Below the pieces are notes generated by a model. The model made no database searches. It saw only the letters and a list, made by a program, of their open reading frames with translations, and was not told where the DNA came from. A DNA stretch of 26,260 nucleotides. Origin: a virus. Positions 16,428 to 22,157 of this stretch are shown here, piece after piece; the stretch's first letter is position 1, and each line of letters begins with the position of its first letter. Location: positions 1 through 26,260 of IMG/VR virus record IMGVR_UViG_3300046010_013188; one strand, written 5' to 3'. The translations under genes were made by a program, and so were the position numbers.

Positions 16428-16973
16428 ATGGGAGATCTAACTCTTTTACTTTTAACATTAGACGACCTCAAACCCGAGTACAAGCTATATGTAGATATGG
16501 ACGGAGTACTTTGTGACTTTACCGGGAGATTCGATCACTTTACCGGAATGAGTCCTTCGATCTACAAAGAAAAGTACGGAACTAAAAGATTTTGGCATTT
16601 AATCGACGGTCAAATAGGTCTTAAGTTTTGGAGCGATATGAAGTGGACTCCTCAAGGTAAAACTCTATGGAACTTTATTGAACCTTACGACCCTATACTC
16701 CTCACATCTCCTTCTGATAACAAAGCAAGTGTTGAGGGTAAATTAGAGTGGGTTGAAAAAAATATACCCGGAACTCCTATTATCTTTAAGCATGCTAAAG
16801 AAAAGCATTTAGTAGCCGGGTTAGGATCTATCTTAATAGACGACAGAGAAGATACTATTGAAAGAGTCAATCAAGCAGGAGGGATTGGAATACATCACCC
16901 AGAAAACACCCAAGAGATTCAACAAATTATAAATGAATTAGAAAAGTACGGTTATGGCAGACAGCTATCTTAA
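16428..16973 (+). CDS. HAD-family 5'(3')-deoxyribonucleotidase
   Basis: The 181-residue protein has the HAD nucleophile motif D23-M-D25-G-V-L in LYVDMDGVLCDF, a second motif with Thr/Ser in PILLTSPSDN, a Lys-containing segment (IIFKHAKEKHLVAG) and an acidic motif in SILIDDREDTIERV. This matches the 5'-nucleotidase NT5C group, which removes phosphate from (deoxy)nucleoside monophosphates. In phages such enzymes are thought to adjust nucleotide pools. Residues 1-18 form a Leu-rich leader (GDLTLLLLTLDDLKP) before the first strand; this is an unusual start, and the true function of the leader is unclear. It overlaps the next gene by twenty bases. Confidence 0.8.
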   Translation: MGDLTLLLLTLDDLKPEYKLYVDMDGVLCDFTGRFDHFTGMSPSIYKEKYGTKRFWHLIDGQIGLKFWSDMKWTPQGKTLWNFIEPYDPILLTSPSDNKASVEGKLEWVEKNIPGTPIIFKHAKEKHLVAGLGSILIDDREDTIERVNQAGGIGIHHPENTQEIQQIINELEKYGYGRQLS

Positions 16974-17532
16974 AAAAGAATTTAAAAGCAGAGACGTAGA
17001 AAGAATACGTAATATCGTCAAGAAAGACTTTAACTCTAAATCAGCACCCAGTACCGGGTACTCTAAGGTTTATGTAGAAAGGATCGAAGGCGATGTATGG
17101 GAGGATAACGGTGTTACTTGGACTATCAAAAACGGCTTACGGCAAAACGTTACTAAATTAGATGCTGTAAAAAAAGCAGCTAGAGTACCCCTAGCCTGTC
17201 CTAAATGTCAGAAAAGGATGAAGCATAGAAATGATCATAAGATGTATAAAATACATACTATGTGCTTTGACTGTGTTATCGACTATGAAGCTCAACTAAG
17301 AAAAGCAGGTTTATTTGAATCATATGAAAAAAATATGATAAACCAAAGTAAAGATGCTTTTGCTAAAGACCTAGAGGGGTACGTTCACGAATTGCTTCAC
17401 GATTCTCTTAACTCTTACGTAACCGAACAAGGGGATTTAGAGGAGTGGAAGAATAATTCCTCAAGAGTAAATGATGAAGTTCTTAAGAAACTTAACGAAT
17501 ATTTAAAGTACTTAAGAGACTCTAAAGAGTAG
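16954..17532 (+). CDS. Uncharacterised zinc-binding protein
   Basis: The 192-residue protein starts MADSYLKKEFKSRDVERIRN, a basic helical segment. Next come a small beta region (GDVWEDNGVTWTIKNGL) and a four-Cys zinc site, C82-x2-C85 and C104-x2-C107, in PLACPKCQKRMK and HTMCFDCVIDYE. The last 80 residues are helical and acidic, with VTEQGDLEEWKNN. I recognise the combination from environmental T4-like phages but know of no function. The zinc knuckle plus basic N-terminus would suit nucleic-acid binding. It begins inside the nucleotidase gene and ends in front of a 34-base gap. Confidence 0.65.
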   Translation: MADSYLKKEFKSRDVERIRNIVKKDFNSKSAPSTGYSKVYVERIEGDVWEDNGVTWTIKNGLRQNVTKLDAVKKAARVPLACPKCQKRMKHRNDHKMYKIHTMCFDCVIDYEAQLRKAGLFESYEKNMINQSKDAFAKDLEGYVHELLHDSLNSYVTEQGDLEEWKNNSSRVNDEVLKKLNEYLKYLRDSKE

Positions 17533-17566
17533 GAGATATTTATAAGCAACTTTTATTGCTCATATT
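17533..17566 (+). promoter_or_regulatory. Intergenic leader with TATTTATAA motif and small hairpin
   Basis: The gap holds TATTTATAA at 17537-17545, a motif also found before the genes at 10146, 21935 and 25932. An inverted repeat follows directly: AGCAA (17545-17549) and TTGCT (17556-17560), with a six-base loop. The hairpin is too short to be a convincing terminator but could shape the leader RNA. No Shine-Dalgarno precedes the ATG at 17567. Confidence 0.3.
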
Positions 17567-17938
17567 ATGTCTGCGTCAAAGCAACTTGAACTACTTGAAA
17601 CAATTGTTTTAGAACTCCATACTCTAAAAGCTAAGATGCCCAACGGCGAGCTTAAAGCAATGGCACGTGATATTGAAGACCTTAAAACATCATACCACGA
17701 TATTAAAGACAACATTTCAGATATAAAATTTACATTACTGAACCCCGAAGACGGTGTTATAGTAAAGGTAAACAAAGTATCGGAGTGGAGGCAGGCTAAA
17801 GAGAAGAAAAGCGAGGAATACGAAAATGCTTTGCAAGAGGTTAGGGATCTTATGAAATGGAAGGAAGGAGCTTCTAAAGCTCTTTGGATTATTTTTACCG
17901 CCATAGTAGGTCTTTCATTTAACGTATTTTTCATGTAA
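17567..17938 (+). CDS. Coiled-coil protein with C-terminal membrane anchor
   Basis: The 123-residue protein has two coiled-coil stretches (residues about 3-55 and 72-97, for example MARDIEDLKTSYHDIKDNIS) and a single hydrophobic segment at residues 104-122 (KALWIIFTAIVGLSFNVFFM) that ends the chain. There is no signal peptide, so it would be a tail-anchored protein with most of the chain in the cytoplasm. The layout resembles XhlA-type haemolysin/holin-associated proteins, known from phage lysis modules, but I see no sequence signature that settles this. Alternatives are a membrane tether for replication or an exclusion factor. It shares one base with the next gene (TAATG). Confidence 0.6.
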   Translation: MSASKQLELLETIVLELHTLKAKMPNGELKAMARDIEDLKTSYHDIKDNISDIKFTLLNPEDGVIVKVNKVSEWRQAKEKKSEEYENALQEVRDLMKWKEGASKALWIIFTAIVGLSFNVFFM

Positions 17939-18507
17939 TGCTACTTACTGAGCATAAGGTTATACCAACTCTTACTGAAGGTTTATATCATCATATAAAC
18001 AACAAAAGACCCTTATACGAGAATATCTATAGACCAGGATCTCAGGCATATTTTTCAACCATTAAGCAAGCCAGACTGCTTGCAAAGACTGGAATACTAA
18101 CTGAGCTATGTGAGGAGGATAAAGAGCTTTTATTTGAAACTGAAGTAGGTGAATTTGAACTATTCGAAGGTAGACAGGTACCCATAGATTATCCTCTCCT
18201 TGAAGAAGAACTCGATGAAGCAAAGCACCAGGGTAAGGATGTAGAGTTGAATAAACCTAAAAGAGGTGGTAGTAAAAAATTTTACGTTTATGTAAGAAAA
18301 CCAGGTGGAGGAATTAAAAAGGTTAGCTTTGGAGATACTACGGGATTAAAAGCTAAAATAAATAATCCTCAAGCTAGAAAAGCTTTTGCAGCTAGACATA
18401 AATGCTCTCAGAAAAAAGATAAAACTAAAGCAAGTTACTGGTCATGCAGACTACCAAGATATGCTAAGCTTTTAGGTCTTAAGTCAAATTTCGGTGGATT
18501 CTGGTAA
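17938..18507 (+). CDS. Conserved basic phage protein, unassigned
   Basis: The 189-residue protein has two parts. Residues 1-85 include YRPGSQAYFSTIKQARLLAK and an acidic stretch (CEEDKELLFETEVGEFELFE). Residues 95-189 are basic: GKDVELNKPKRGGSKKFYVY, then KVSFGDTTGLKAKINNP, a KAFAARHKCSQKKDKTKASY block, WSCRLPRYAKLLGL and a final FW. I recognise the second half as a very conserved small domain in environmental phages, but no function is known to me. Two Cys and His in the basic block could bind metal. It overlaps the GTG-started next gene by fourteen bases. Confidence 0.65.
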   Translation: MLLTEHKVIPTLTEGLYHHINNKRPLYENIYRPGSQAYFSTIKQARLLAKTGILTELCEEDKELLFETEVGEFELFEGRQVPIDYPLLEEELDEAKHQGKDVELNKPKRGGSKKFYVYVRKPGGGIKKVSFGDTTGLKAKINNPQARKAFAARHKCSQKKDKTKASYWSCRLPRYAKLLGLKSNFGGFW

Positions 18508-18784
18508 AAGACCATATACCGATTTAGAAGTTACTTCAACTTATAAGGTTAGGGAGTTTTCCGACGACGTAGAGGAAAAAGAGCTTTACTGGCATAGAGA
18601 TGATGAAGACAGGACTATAGAGGTACTAGAGGTAGGAACCAATTGGAAGTTCCAAAGAGATAATTTTTTACCGGAACCTCTATTACAAAATACTAATATA
18701 TTTATAGAAAGAAACGAGTGGCATCGTGTCTTAAAAGGTTCTGGAAAATTACTATTAAAGATATATCTCGATGGCGAAAAGTAA
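18494..18784 (+). CDS. Small cupin-like protein
   Basis: The 96-residue protein has a cupin-type single-barrel pattern: ELYWHRDDEDRTIEVLEVG, then WKFQRDNFLPEPLLQNTNIF, IERNEWHRVLKGSG and LLLKIYLDG. The first motif's His-Arg-Asp and the late W-H-R are where metal or ligand residues sit in cupins. It may bind a small molecule or metal; no catalytic role is shown. The start is a GTG at 18494 within the previous gene, chosen because no ATG lies in frame before the conserved core. The 3' end overlaps the small basic gene at 18771 by fourteen bases. Confidence 0.6.
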   Translation: MDSGKRPYTDLEVTSTYKVREFSDDVEEKELYWHRDDEDRTIEVLEVGTNWKFQRDNFLPEPLLQNTNIFIERNEWHRVLKGSGKLLLKIYLDGEK

Positions 18785-18914
18785 ATCACAGAGTACTTCA
18801 GTTTTTCTTAAAAAAGAACATAAAAAAAGAGCTGGCGTTCATAGTAAGTGCAAAAGCTCAAACATTAAAAGCAGTGTTAACTACCGCAAAAAATACCGTG
18901 GACAAGGAAGATAA
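18771..18914 (+). CDS. Short, very basic conserved phage protein
   Basis: A 47-residue reading frame runs from ATG 18771 to TAA 18912-18914. It reads MAKSKSQSTSVFLKKEHKKR, then AGVHSKCKSSNIKSSVNYRK and KYRGQGR. About 40% of residues are Lys, Arg or His. I recognise the pattern 'S-x-S-x-F-L-K-K, R-x-G-V-H-x-K, Y-R-G-Q-G-R' from many environmental T4-like phages, where it is a stand-alone small protein. It begins inside the end of the cupin-like gene. It is far more convincing here than the overlapping upstream extension of the next gene, which uses another frame over the same bases. Nucleic-acid or scaffold binding is plausible from charge alone. Confidence 0.75.
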   Translation: MAKSKSQSTSVFLKKEHKKRAGVHSKCKSSNIKSSVNYRKKYRGQGR

Positions 18915-18939
18915 AATTTCTTCAGACCCACTAGCTTTT

Positions 18940-19425
18940 GTGCAGGAATTGATAGATGAAAATCTACGAGACTGGTTTAAGAAAGAGAAATGGGTTAACA
19001 TTTCAACCTCAGGAAAGATAACAGGTCCGTGCGGTACTTCTAAGAATAAAAAGAACCCGGACCGTTGCTTACCTAAAGCAAAAGCACAATCACTGAGCAA
19101 GAGCGAAAGAGCTGCTACAGCTAGGAAAAAGAAAGCAGCAGGAGCTAAAGGCCAGCAAGTAGTACCTAATACTAAGAAAGCAAAAGTAAAAAAAGAAAAC
19201 GTAGCACCCAATCATGACGGTAAAGCAGCTCCATACGGTTCAGGGTATAAAGTAACAAAAGAGGAACTTATTAGAATAGTTAATGAAGTTCTTTCGGAAA
19301 AAAAGTATAAGAAAAAAGATGATCGCTGTATTAGGAGAGCGAAACAAGAATACGATACATGGCCCTCAGCTCTTGCTTCAGGAGCAGTTGTTAGGTGTAG
19401 AAGAGGTGAAATTTGGAAAAAATAA
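18940..19425 (+). CDS. Two-module basic protein (DUF5872-like plus a second Cys-containing module)
   Basis: The frame is open from before 18718, but that part overlaps two better genes. I place the start at GTG 18940, just before the conserved ELIDENLRDWFKKEKWVNIS; GTG 18898 is possible. The first module continues GKITGPCGTSKNKKNPDRCL and SKSERAATARKKK, a DUF5872-like pattern (recognised from memory, not searched). A basic linker follows. Then comes KVTKEELIRIVNEVLSEK at 19246-19305, a leader-like helix, and a second module (DDRCIRRAKQEYDTWPSALA, then SGAVVRCRRGEIW). In relatives I know, the second module's motif occurs as its own small protein, so this looks like a fusion with a targeting leader trapped inside. 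Function unknown; the charge suggests DNA association. Confidence 0.6.
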   Translation: MQELIDENLRDWFKKEKWVNISTSGKITGPCGTSKNKKNPDRCLPKAKAQSLSKSERAATARKKKAAGAKGQQVVPNTKKAKVKKENVAPNHDGKAAPYGSGYKVTKEELIRIVNEVLSEKKYKKKDDRCIRRAKQEYDTWPSALASGAVVRCRRGEIWKK

Positions 19426-19428
19426 AAA

Positions 19429-19656
19429 ATGAAATTAGCAAAAATTCTATTAGAAAAAACTAATCCGGAGGATAGAGTTACTCTAGATATCCCTTTATTT
19501 ATCAGATTACTGGAATATGCAAGAGAGGATGCTAAAGAGGATGTCGATCTACACTACTTAGCTGATAATGCAATCAGACTCTCAGCTGAAGGTAAAACCT
19601 TAAGTATGAATCATTATAACGATATAGTTTCAAAAAATATCAAAAAGATCAAATAA
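19429..19656 (+). CDS. Small helical protein with leader-like N-terminus
   Basis: The 75-residue protein starts MKLAKILLEKTNPEDRVTLD. The first nine residues fit a short leader ending LLE. Mature residues would include VTLDIPLFIRLLEYAREDAK and a LADNAIRLSAEGKTLSMNHY segment. I recognise this mature part as a frequent small protein of environmental myophages, often with a different N-terminal leader, but know no function. It has an A-only leader (GGAAAAAATAAAAA) and no Shine-Dalgarno. It lies in the cluster of leader-bearing genes from 19429 to 24764. Confidence 0.65.
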   Translation: MKLAKILLEKTNPEDRVTLDIPLFIRLLEYAREDAKEDVDLHYLADNAIRLSAEGKTLSMNHYNDIVSKNIKKIK

Positions 19657-19663
19657 AAACAAA

Positions 19664-19993
19664 ATGATGAAACTATTAAACCTCCTTTCCGAAGCAAAAA
19701 AAGCAAATGAAACTTTCGAGGAATTTGCTTCCACAAGAGGTGAAGGTGCTGCTAAGATAGCGTCAACAGCCCATGAAAAGGGCGGGCTAGCTCTTTTGAC
19801 TTGGCACCACTTTAAGGTCAAAGCTCCATACTACAAAAAGGCAACTGCCGGCAAGTTTGATGAAGAAGCTGCTAAAAAAGAATTTGAGAGTACCTTAAAG
19901 GGTATATCACTAGGTATGACTGCTATTGAATTCCAAAGAGAGGTAGGCCGGCTAGAGGTGCTAGGGGAGCTGCTGATTAGAGAAAAAAAATAA
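19664..19993 (+). CDS. Small conserved phage protein with capsid-targeting-like leader
   Basis: The 109-residue protein starts MMKLLNLLSEAKKANETFEE. The leader MKLLNLLSE-A closely resembles the T4 internal-protein leader MKTYQEFIAE-A, including a small residue after the Glu. The mature part has GEGAAKIASTAHEKGGLALL, then TWHHFKVKAPYYKKATAGKF and a helical tail EVGRLEVLGELLIREKK. I recognise that core as common in environmental myophages, function unknown. Two ATGs are adjacent at 19664 and 19667; either could start it. The compact, basic mature part would suit packaging with DNA. Confidence 0.7.
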   Translation: MMKLLNLLSEAKKANETFEEFASTRGEGAAKIASTAHEKGGLALLTWHHFKVKAPYYKKATAGKFDEEAAKKEFESTLKGISLGMTAIEFQREVGRLEVLGELLIREKK

Positions 19994-20001
19994 GAAGTAT
20001 T

Positions 20002-20415
20002 ATGAAACTCTCAAGACTTATAAACGAAGCGGAGGTTAAATGTCCTCCTGCAACACAGGACATCGATCTCAATCTCAAGAACAGACAGAAAGCCATTGAC
20101 GAATACGGATACGGCCCTGCTGACCCCTCCCAAAAGAACGAAAAGTTCTGGAAGAAAAAGATGGATATGTGGCAGGTCGATACTGCTGAAGAGCTGAAAA
20201 AAATGGTATGCGGTACTTGTGCTGCTTTCGATATCACGACTAAGACTCTAGACTGTATTGCAAAGGGTATCGGATCGGACATGGGTTCGGAAGATCCTTA
20301 CGATGTAATTGATGCCGGTGAGTTAGGTTACTGTAGATTTCTAAAGTTTAAATGCGCAGCCTCTAGAACTTGCGATGCTTGGGTAACAGGTGGTCCTATT
20401 AAAGATAAAGAGTAA
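20002..20415 (+). CDS. Cysteine-rich, possibly Fe-S or zinc-binding protein with leader
   Basis: The 137-residue protein begins MKLSRLINEA-EVKCPP, a leader ending INE-A. Seven cysteines are at residues 14, 70, 73, 85, 111, 118 and 124. The order C70-G-T-C73-AAF, then LGYC111RFLKFKC118 and RTC124DAW gives a compact metal-site pattern. The spacing is somewhat like high-potential iron-sulfur proteins (C-x2-C, C, C), but I cannot show that. Residues 25-60 include LKNRQKAIDEYGYGPADPSQ and a FWKKKMDMW helix. I recognise the protein as common in environmental phages with unknown role. If the leader is real, a metal protein would be carried inside the capsid. It shares its last base with the next gene (TAATG). 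Confidence 0.65.
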   Translation: MKLSRLINEAEVKCPPATQDIDLNLKNRQKAIDEYGYGPADPSQKNEKFWKKKMDMWQVDTAEELKKMVCGTCAAFDITTKTLDCIAKGIGSDMGSEDPYDVIDAGELGYCRFLKFKCAASRTCDAWVTGGPIKDKE

Positions 20416-20756
20416 TGAAAACATGCCTTGAAACCTTCAATAATCATTTCGGAACTAACTACAAATTTACCGAAGTCAATGAGCATTTAGCATATGCTGA
20501 TCTTTTAGATTTAGGAGAACTTGATTTAATTATAGATCAAGCTAAGCTTTATGCTTACCATACTAAAAAGCTAGAAGGAACCATATTTGAGGTAGTTTAC
20601 AGGTTTACAGGAGGGCACTTCTCAACCGCTATAGTAGGGAGATCATTAGATGGAGAATTTAAACCTTTTACTTTGCAGTCATTTCCCGAAGATCTTACCA
20701 TTATACCAGATAACGTTTTAGATAAATTGAACTCTGATATAAGCCATGGTATTTGA
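20415..20756 (+). CDS. Unrecognised protein
   Basis: The 113-residue protein starts MKTCLETFNNHFGTNYKFTE. I do not recognise it. It looks like one alpha/beta domain: two helices (residues 1-45), then strands GTIFEVVYRFTGGHFSTAIV and GRSLDGEFKPFTLQSF. The context is a run of small accessory genes with ATG overlaps. The next gene starts inside its end (eleven-base overlap), so the two are probably expressed together and may be partners. No signal peptide or membrane segment is seen. Confidence 0.5.
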   Translation: MKTCLETFNNHFGTNYKFTEVNEHLAYADLLDLGELDLIIDQAKLYAYHTKKLEGTIFEVVYRFTGGHFSTAIVGRSLDGEFKPFTLQSFPEDLTIIPDNVLDKLNSDISHGI

Positions 20757-21402
20757 GTACAGTGATTTTAAAGTTTTAAAAGATATAAAAATTGAAGCTC
20801 CTCTTACAAACGAAGAGCTTTTACTTTTAGTTGATATTGAAAATGTAGATCGAGTAGGGTTTGACCTTACAACTTTAGAGCAAGCCTATTATAAGGCTAA
20901 TGGTATTGATTTAAATACTAAACTATTATTTTCAAAAGATAGCTATAAAAGTTCCTGGGATACCGTCTTTAGTAAATGGATTCTCAACAGTAAAATATCC
21001 GATAATCTATATATCGATCATTCAGGACTGTATGGAATATATCCATTCGAAGGAAGAGCTAGGGAGCAGATAAAGAAGTTTATTCCTCAAAGGAACGAAC
21101 TGGCCAAGCTTTTAAATTTAAAGGGGAAAGTAGGGTATGATGTTTGTATTGATTATATCAAAGGAGAAAAAGTAATTGAGGTTTTACATTTAGAACATGA
21201 CTACGGTATTGAGGAATACGACCTTTTTATGACAAATAAAGAAAGGTTAGAAAATAACCTTCCTGAATATGAATGGGAAGAGGTTATCGAAAAGTTAATG
21301 AATACTATTTACTTAAAGAGTAGTGATTCAATTGAATTAAGCAATTATAAAGCTAGCTTATTTGGATTTCATAAAGCCTTCAGATACTATAACAGAATAT
21401 GA
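20746..21402 (+). CDS. Unrecognised protein, coupled to its upstream neighbour
   Basis: The 218-residue protein is acidic and Leu/Ile/Asp-rich (EYSDFKVLKDIKIEAPLTNE, then LLLLVDIENVDRVGFD). The middle has YIDHSGLYGIYPFEGRAREQ and KKFIPQRNELAKLLN. The C-terminal part has KGKVGYDVCIDYIKGEKVIE, then VLHLEHDYGIEEYD and a final FGFHKAFRYYNRI. I know no family with these features. The codon choice and AT content look like those of the neighbours, so I see no sign of recent transfer. It overlaps the previous gene by eleven bases and the next by four. The D-Y-G-I-E-E-Y-D segment looks conserved-like but is not diagnostic. Confidence 0.5.
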   Translation: MVFEYSDFKVLKDIKIEAPLTNEELLLLVDIENVDRVGFDLTTLEQAYYKANGIDLNTKLLFSKDSYKSSWDTVFSKWILNSKISDNLYIDHSGLYGIYPFEGRAREQIKKFIPQRNELAKLLNLKGKVGYDVCIDYIKGEKVIEVLHLEHDYGIEEYDLFMTNKERLENNLPEYEWEEVIEKLMNTIYLKSSDSIELSNYKASLFGFHKAFRYYNRI

Positions 21403-21908
21403 CTATAAGCGAGCTTTCCTTACTAATAGATGAGATAATCTCGGAAACCATTAAGAAGGTAGATGGCAAGTATGTTGTATACCCAAAAAAAGGAGGTGAT
21501 AGACTAGGAACTCATCCTTCTAAAGAAAAAGCTTTAGCTCAGTTAAGAGCTATTGAAGCTAATAGAGATGAATCCATAAGTGAAATTAAGGATGACGAGG
21601 TTAGATATTGGGCAATGCATGCTGATTTATTCGATCTTTTAAAAAAAGTACCTCACCGCTATTCCGAGCTATCAGCTAAGCTAGATGGAGAGAGAAGAAA
21701 AGCTTTAGATTATTTTTATGGTACTTATTTTCAAGGCAGAAATACAGTTGCTGAAAATGATCATAAACCTATGAACCCAGGCATCCTTAAAAAGAGATTG
21801 GGAAAGCTTTCCTGCAGTAAGGTTAGGGCTGAAAAAAGCAAGTTAAAAGACAAAGGGACTACCTATGCTAAGGCACTTCAAAGGTACCTTAACTATCACT
21901 GCCAGTGA
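21399..21908 (+). CDS. Multi-motif phage protein with leader-like N-terminus
   Basis: The 169-residue protein begins MTISELSLLIDEIISETIKK, a leader-type helix with IDE and ISE steps. Residues 20-50 (VDGKYVVYPKKGGDRLGTHP, then KEKALAQLRAIEAN) form the small 'K-V-x-x-x-G-x-x-L-G-x-H-x-x-x-x-x-A-x-x-x-L-x-A-I' element found in several phage head-associated proteins. Residues 66-110 are helical. The C-terminus, NPGILKKRLGKLSCSKVRAE then GTTYAKALQRYLNYHCQ, is a basic conserved block I have seen in environmental phages without known function. It may be a mosaic of small modules. The overlap with the previous gene is ATGA. Confidence 0.65.
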   Translation: MTISELSLLIDEIISETIKKVDGKYVVYPKKGGDRLGTHPSKEKALAQLRAIEANRDESISEIKDDEVRYWAMHADLFDLLKKVPHRYSELSAKLDGERRKALDYFYGTYFQGRNTVAENDHKPMNPGILKKRLGKLSCSKVRAEKSKLKDKGTTYAKALQRYLNYHCQ

Positions 21909-21934
21909 TCTATTTATTATAAACATTATAAAAA
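21909..21934 (+). promoter_or_regulatory. Leader with TATTTATTA motif
   Basis: This gap contains TATTTATTA at 21911-21919 and a second AT-only element, ATTATAAAAA, just before the ATG. The same core TATTTAT[A/T]A occurs before the genes at 10146, 17567 and 25932, in four of the seven gaps longer than 15 bases. It could be a phage promoter for the head/virion gene that follows. No Shine-Dalgarno is present. Confidence 0.35.
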
Positions 21935-22156
21935 ATGGCAAAAGTAGCTAACTCAGGAGGACTCTTTTTAACAGGCAGTCAAGCGATAACCGGTAGCTTC
22001 ACCGGACTTACGGTTATGAGTACAACTAATATAGGTAATATTACTTTCGGAGAAGGCGGACCTCAAGGACCTATACAAGGTATTCCTGCAGGGACTACAT
22101 TAGACGTTCTTATTCGTGATATTAGAATAACAGGATCCGTATTATTGTATACCTAA
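21935..22156 (+). CDS. Small virion-type protein, Gly/Thr/Ser-rich
   Basis: The 73-residue protein reads MAKVANSGGLFLTGSQAITG, then SFTGLTVMSTTNIGNITFGE and PAGTTLDVLIRDIRITGSVL. It is one small beta domain with T-G-S turns. I recognise it as a frequent small protein of environmental T4-like phages, usually near structural genes. The pattern 'G-x-F-L-T-G-S-Q-A-x-T-G ... P-A-G-T-T-L' is its signature. A capsid- or tail-decorating role is inferred from composition and position. It has its own candidate promoter upstream, which fits a protein needed in many copies. It is separated from the next gene by one base. Confidence 0.65.
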   Translation: MAKVANSGGLFLTGSQAITGSFTGLTVMSTTNIGNITFGEGGPQGPIQGIPAGTTLDVLIRDIRITGSVLLYT

Positions 22157-22157
22157 T

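Noticed and set aside
17545-17560. Small inverted repeat as a terminator
   Set aside because: The five-base stem with A/T pairs and no following T-run is too weak; recorded only as a leader hairpin.
17560-17934. 124-residue reading frame on the - strand
   Set aside because: It lies exactly opposite the coiled-coil gene; its Ser/Leu/Ile-rich composition is what the complement of a Lys/Glu-rich gene gives.
18718-18939. Extension of the two-module gene to ATG 18718
   Set aside because: This part lies over the cupin-like gene and the 47-residue basic gene in other frames; its translation looks like an out-of-frame shadow, and the recognisable module begins after 18940.
18858-19211. 117-residue - strand frame that looks hydrophobic
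   Set aside because: Its apparent Phe/Leu/Ala richness comes from the complement of Lys/Ala-rich codons in the + gene; no - strand gene is supported anywhere here.
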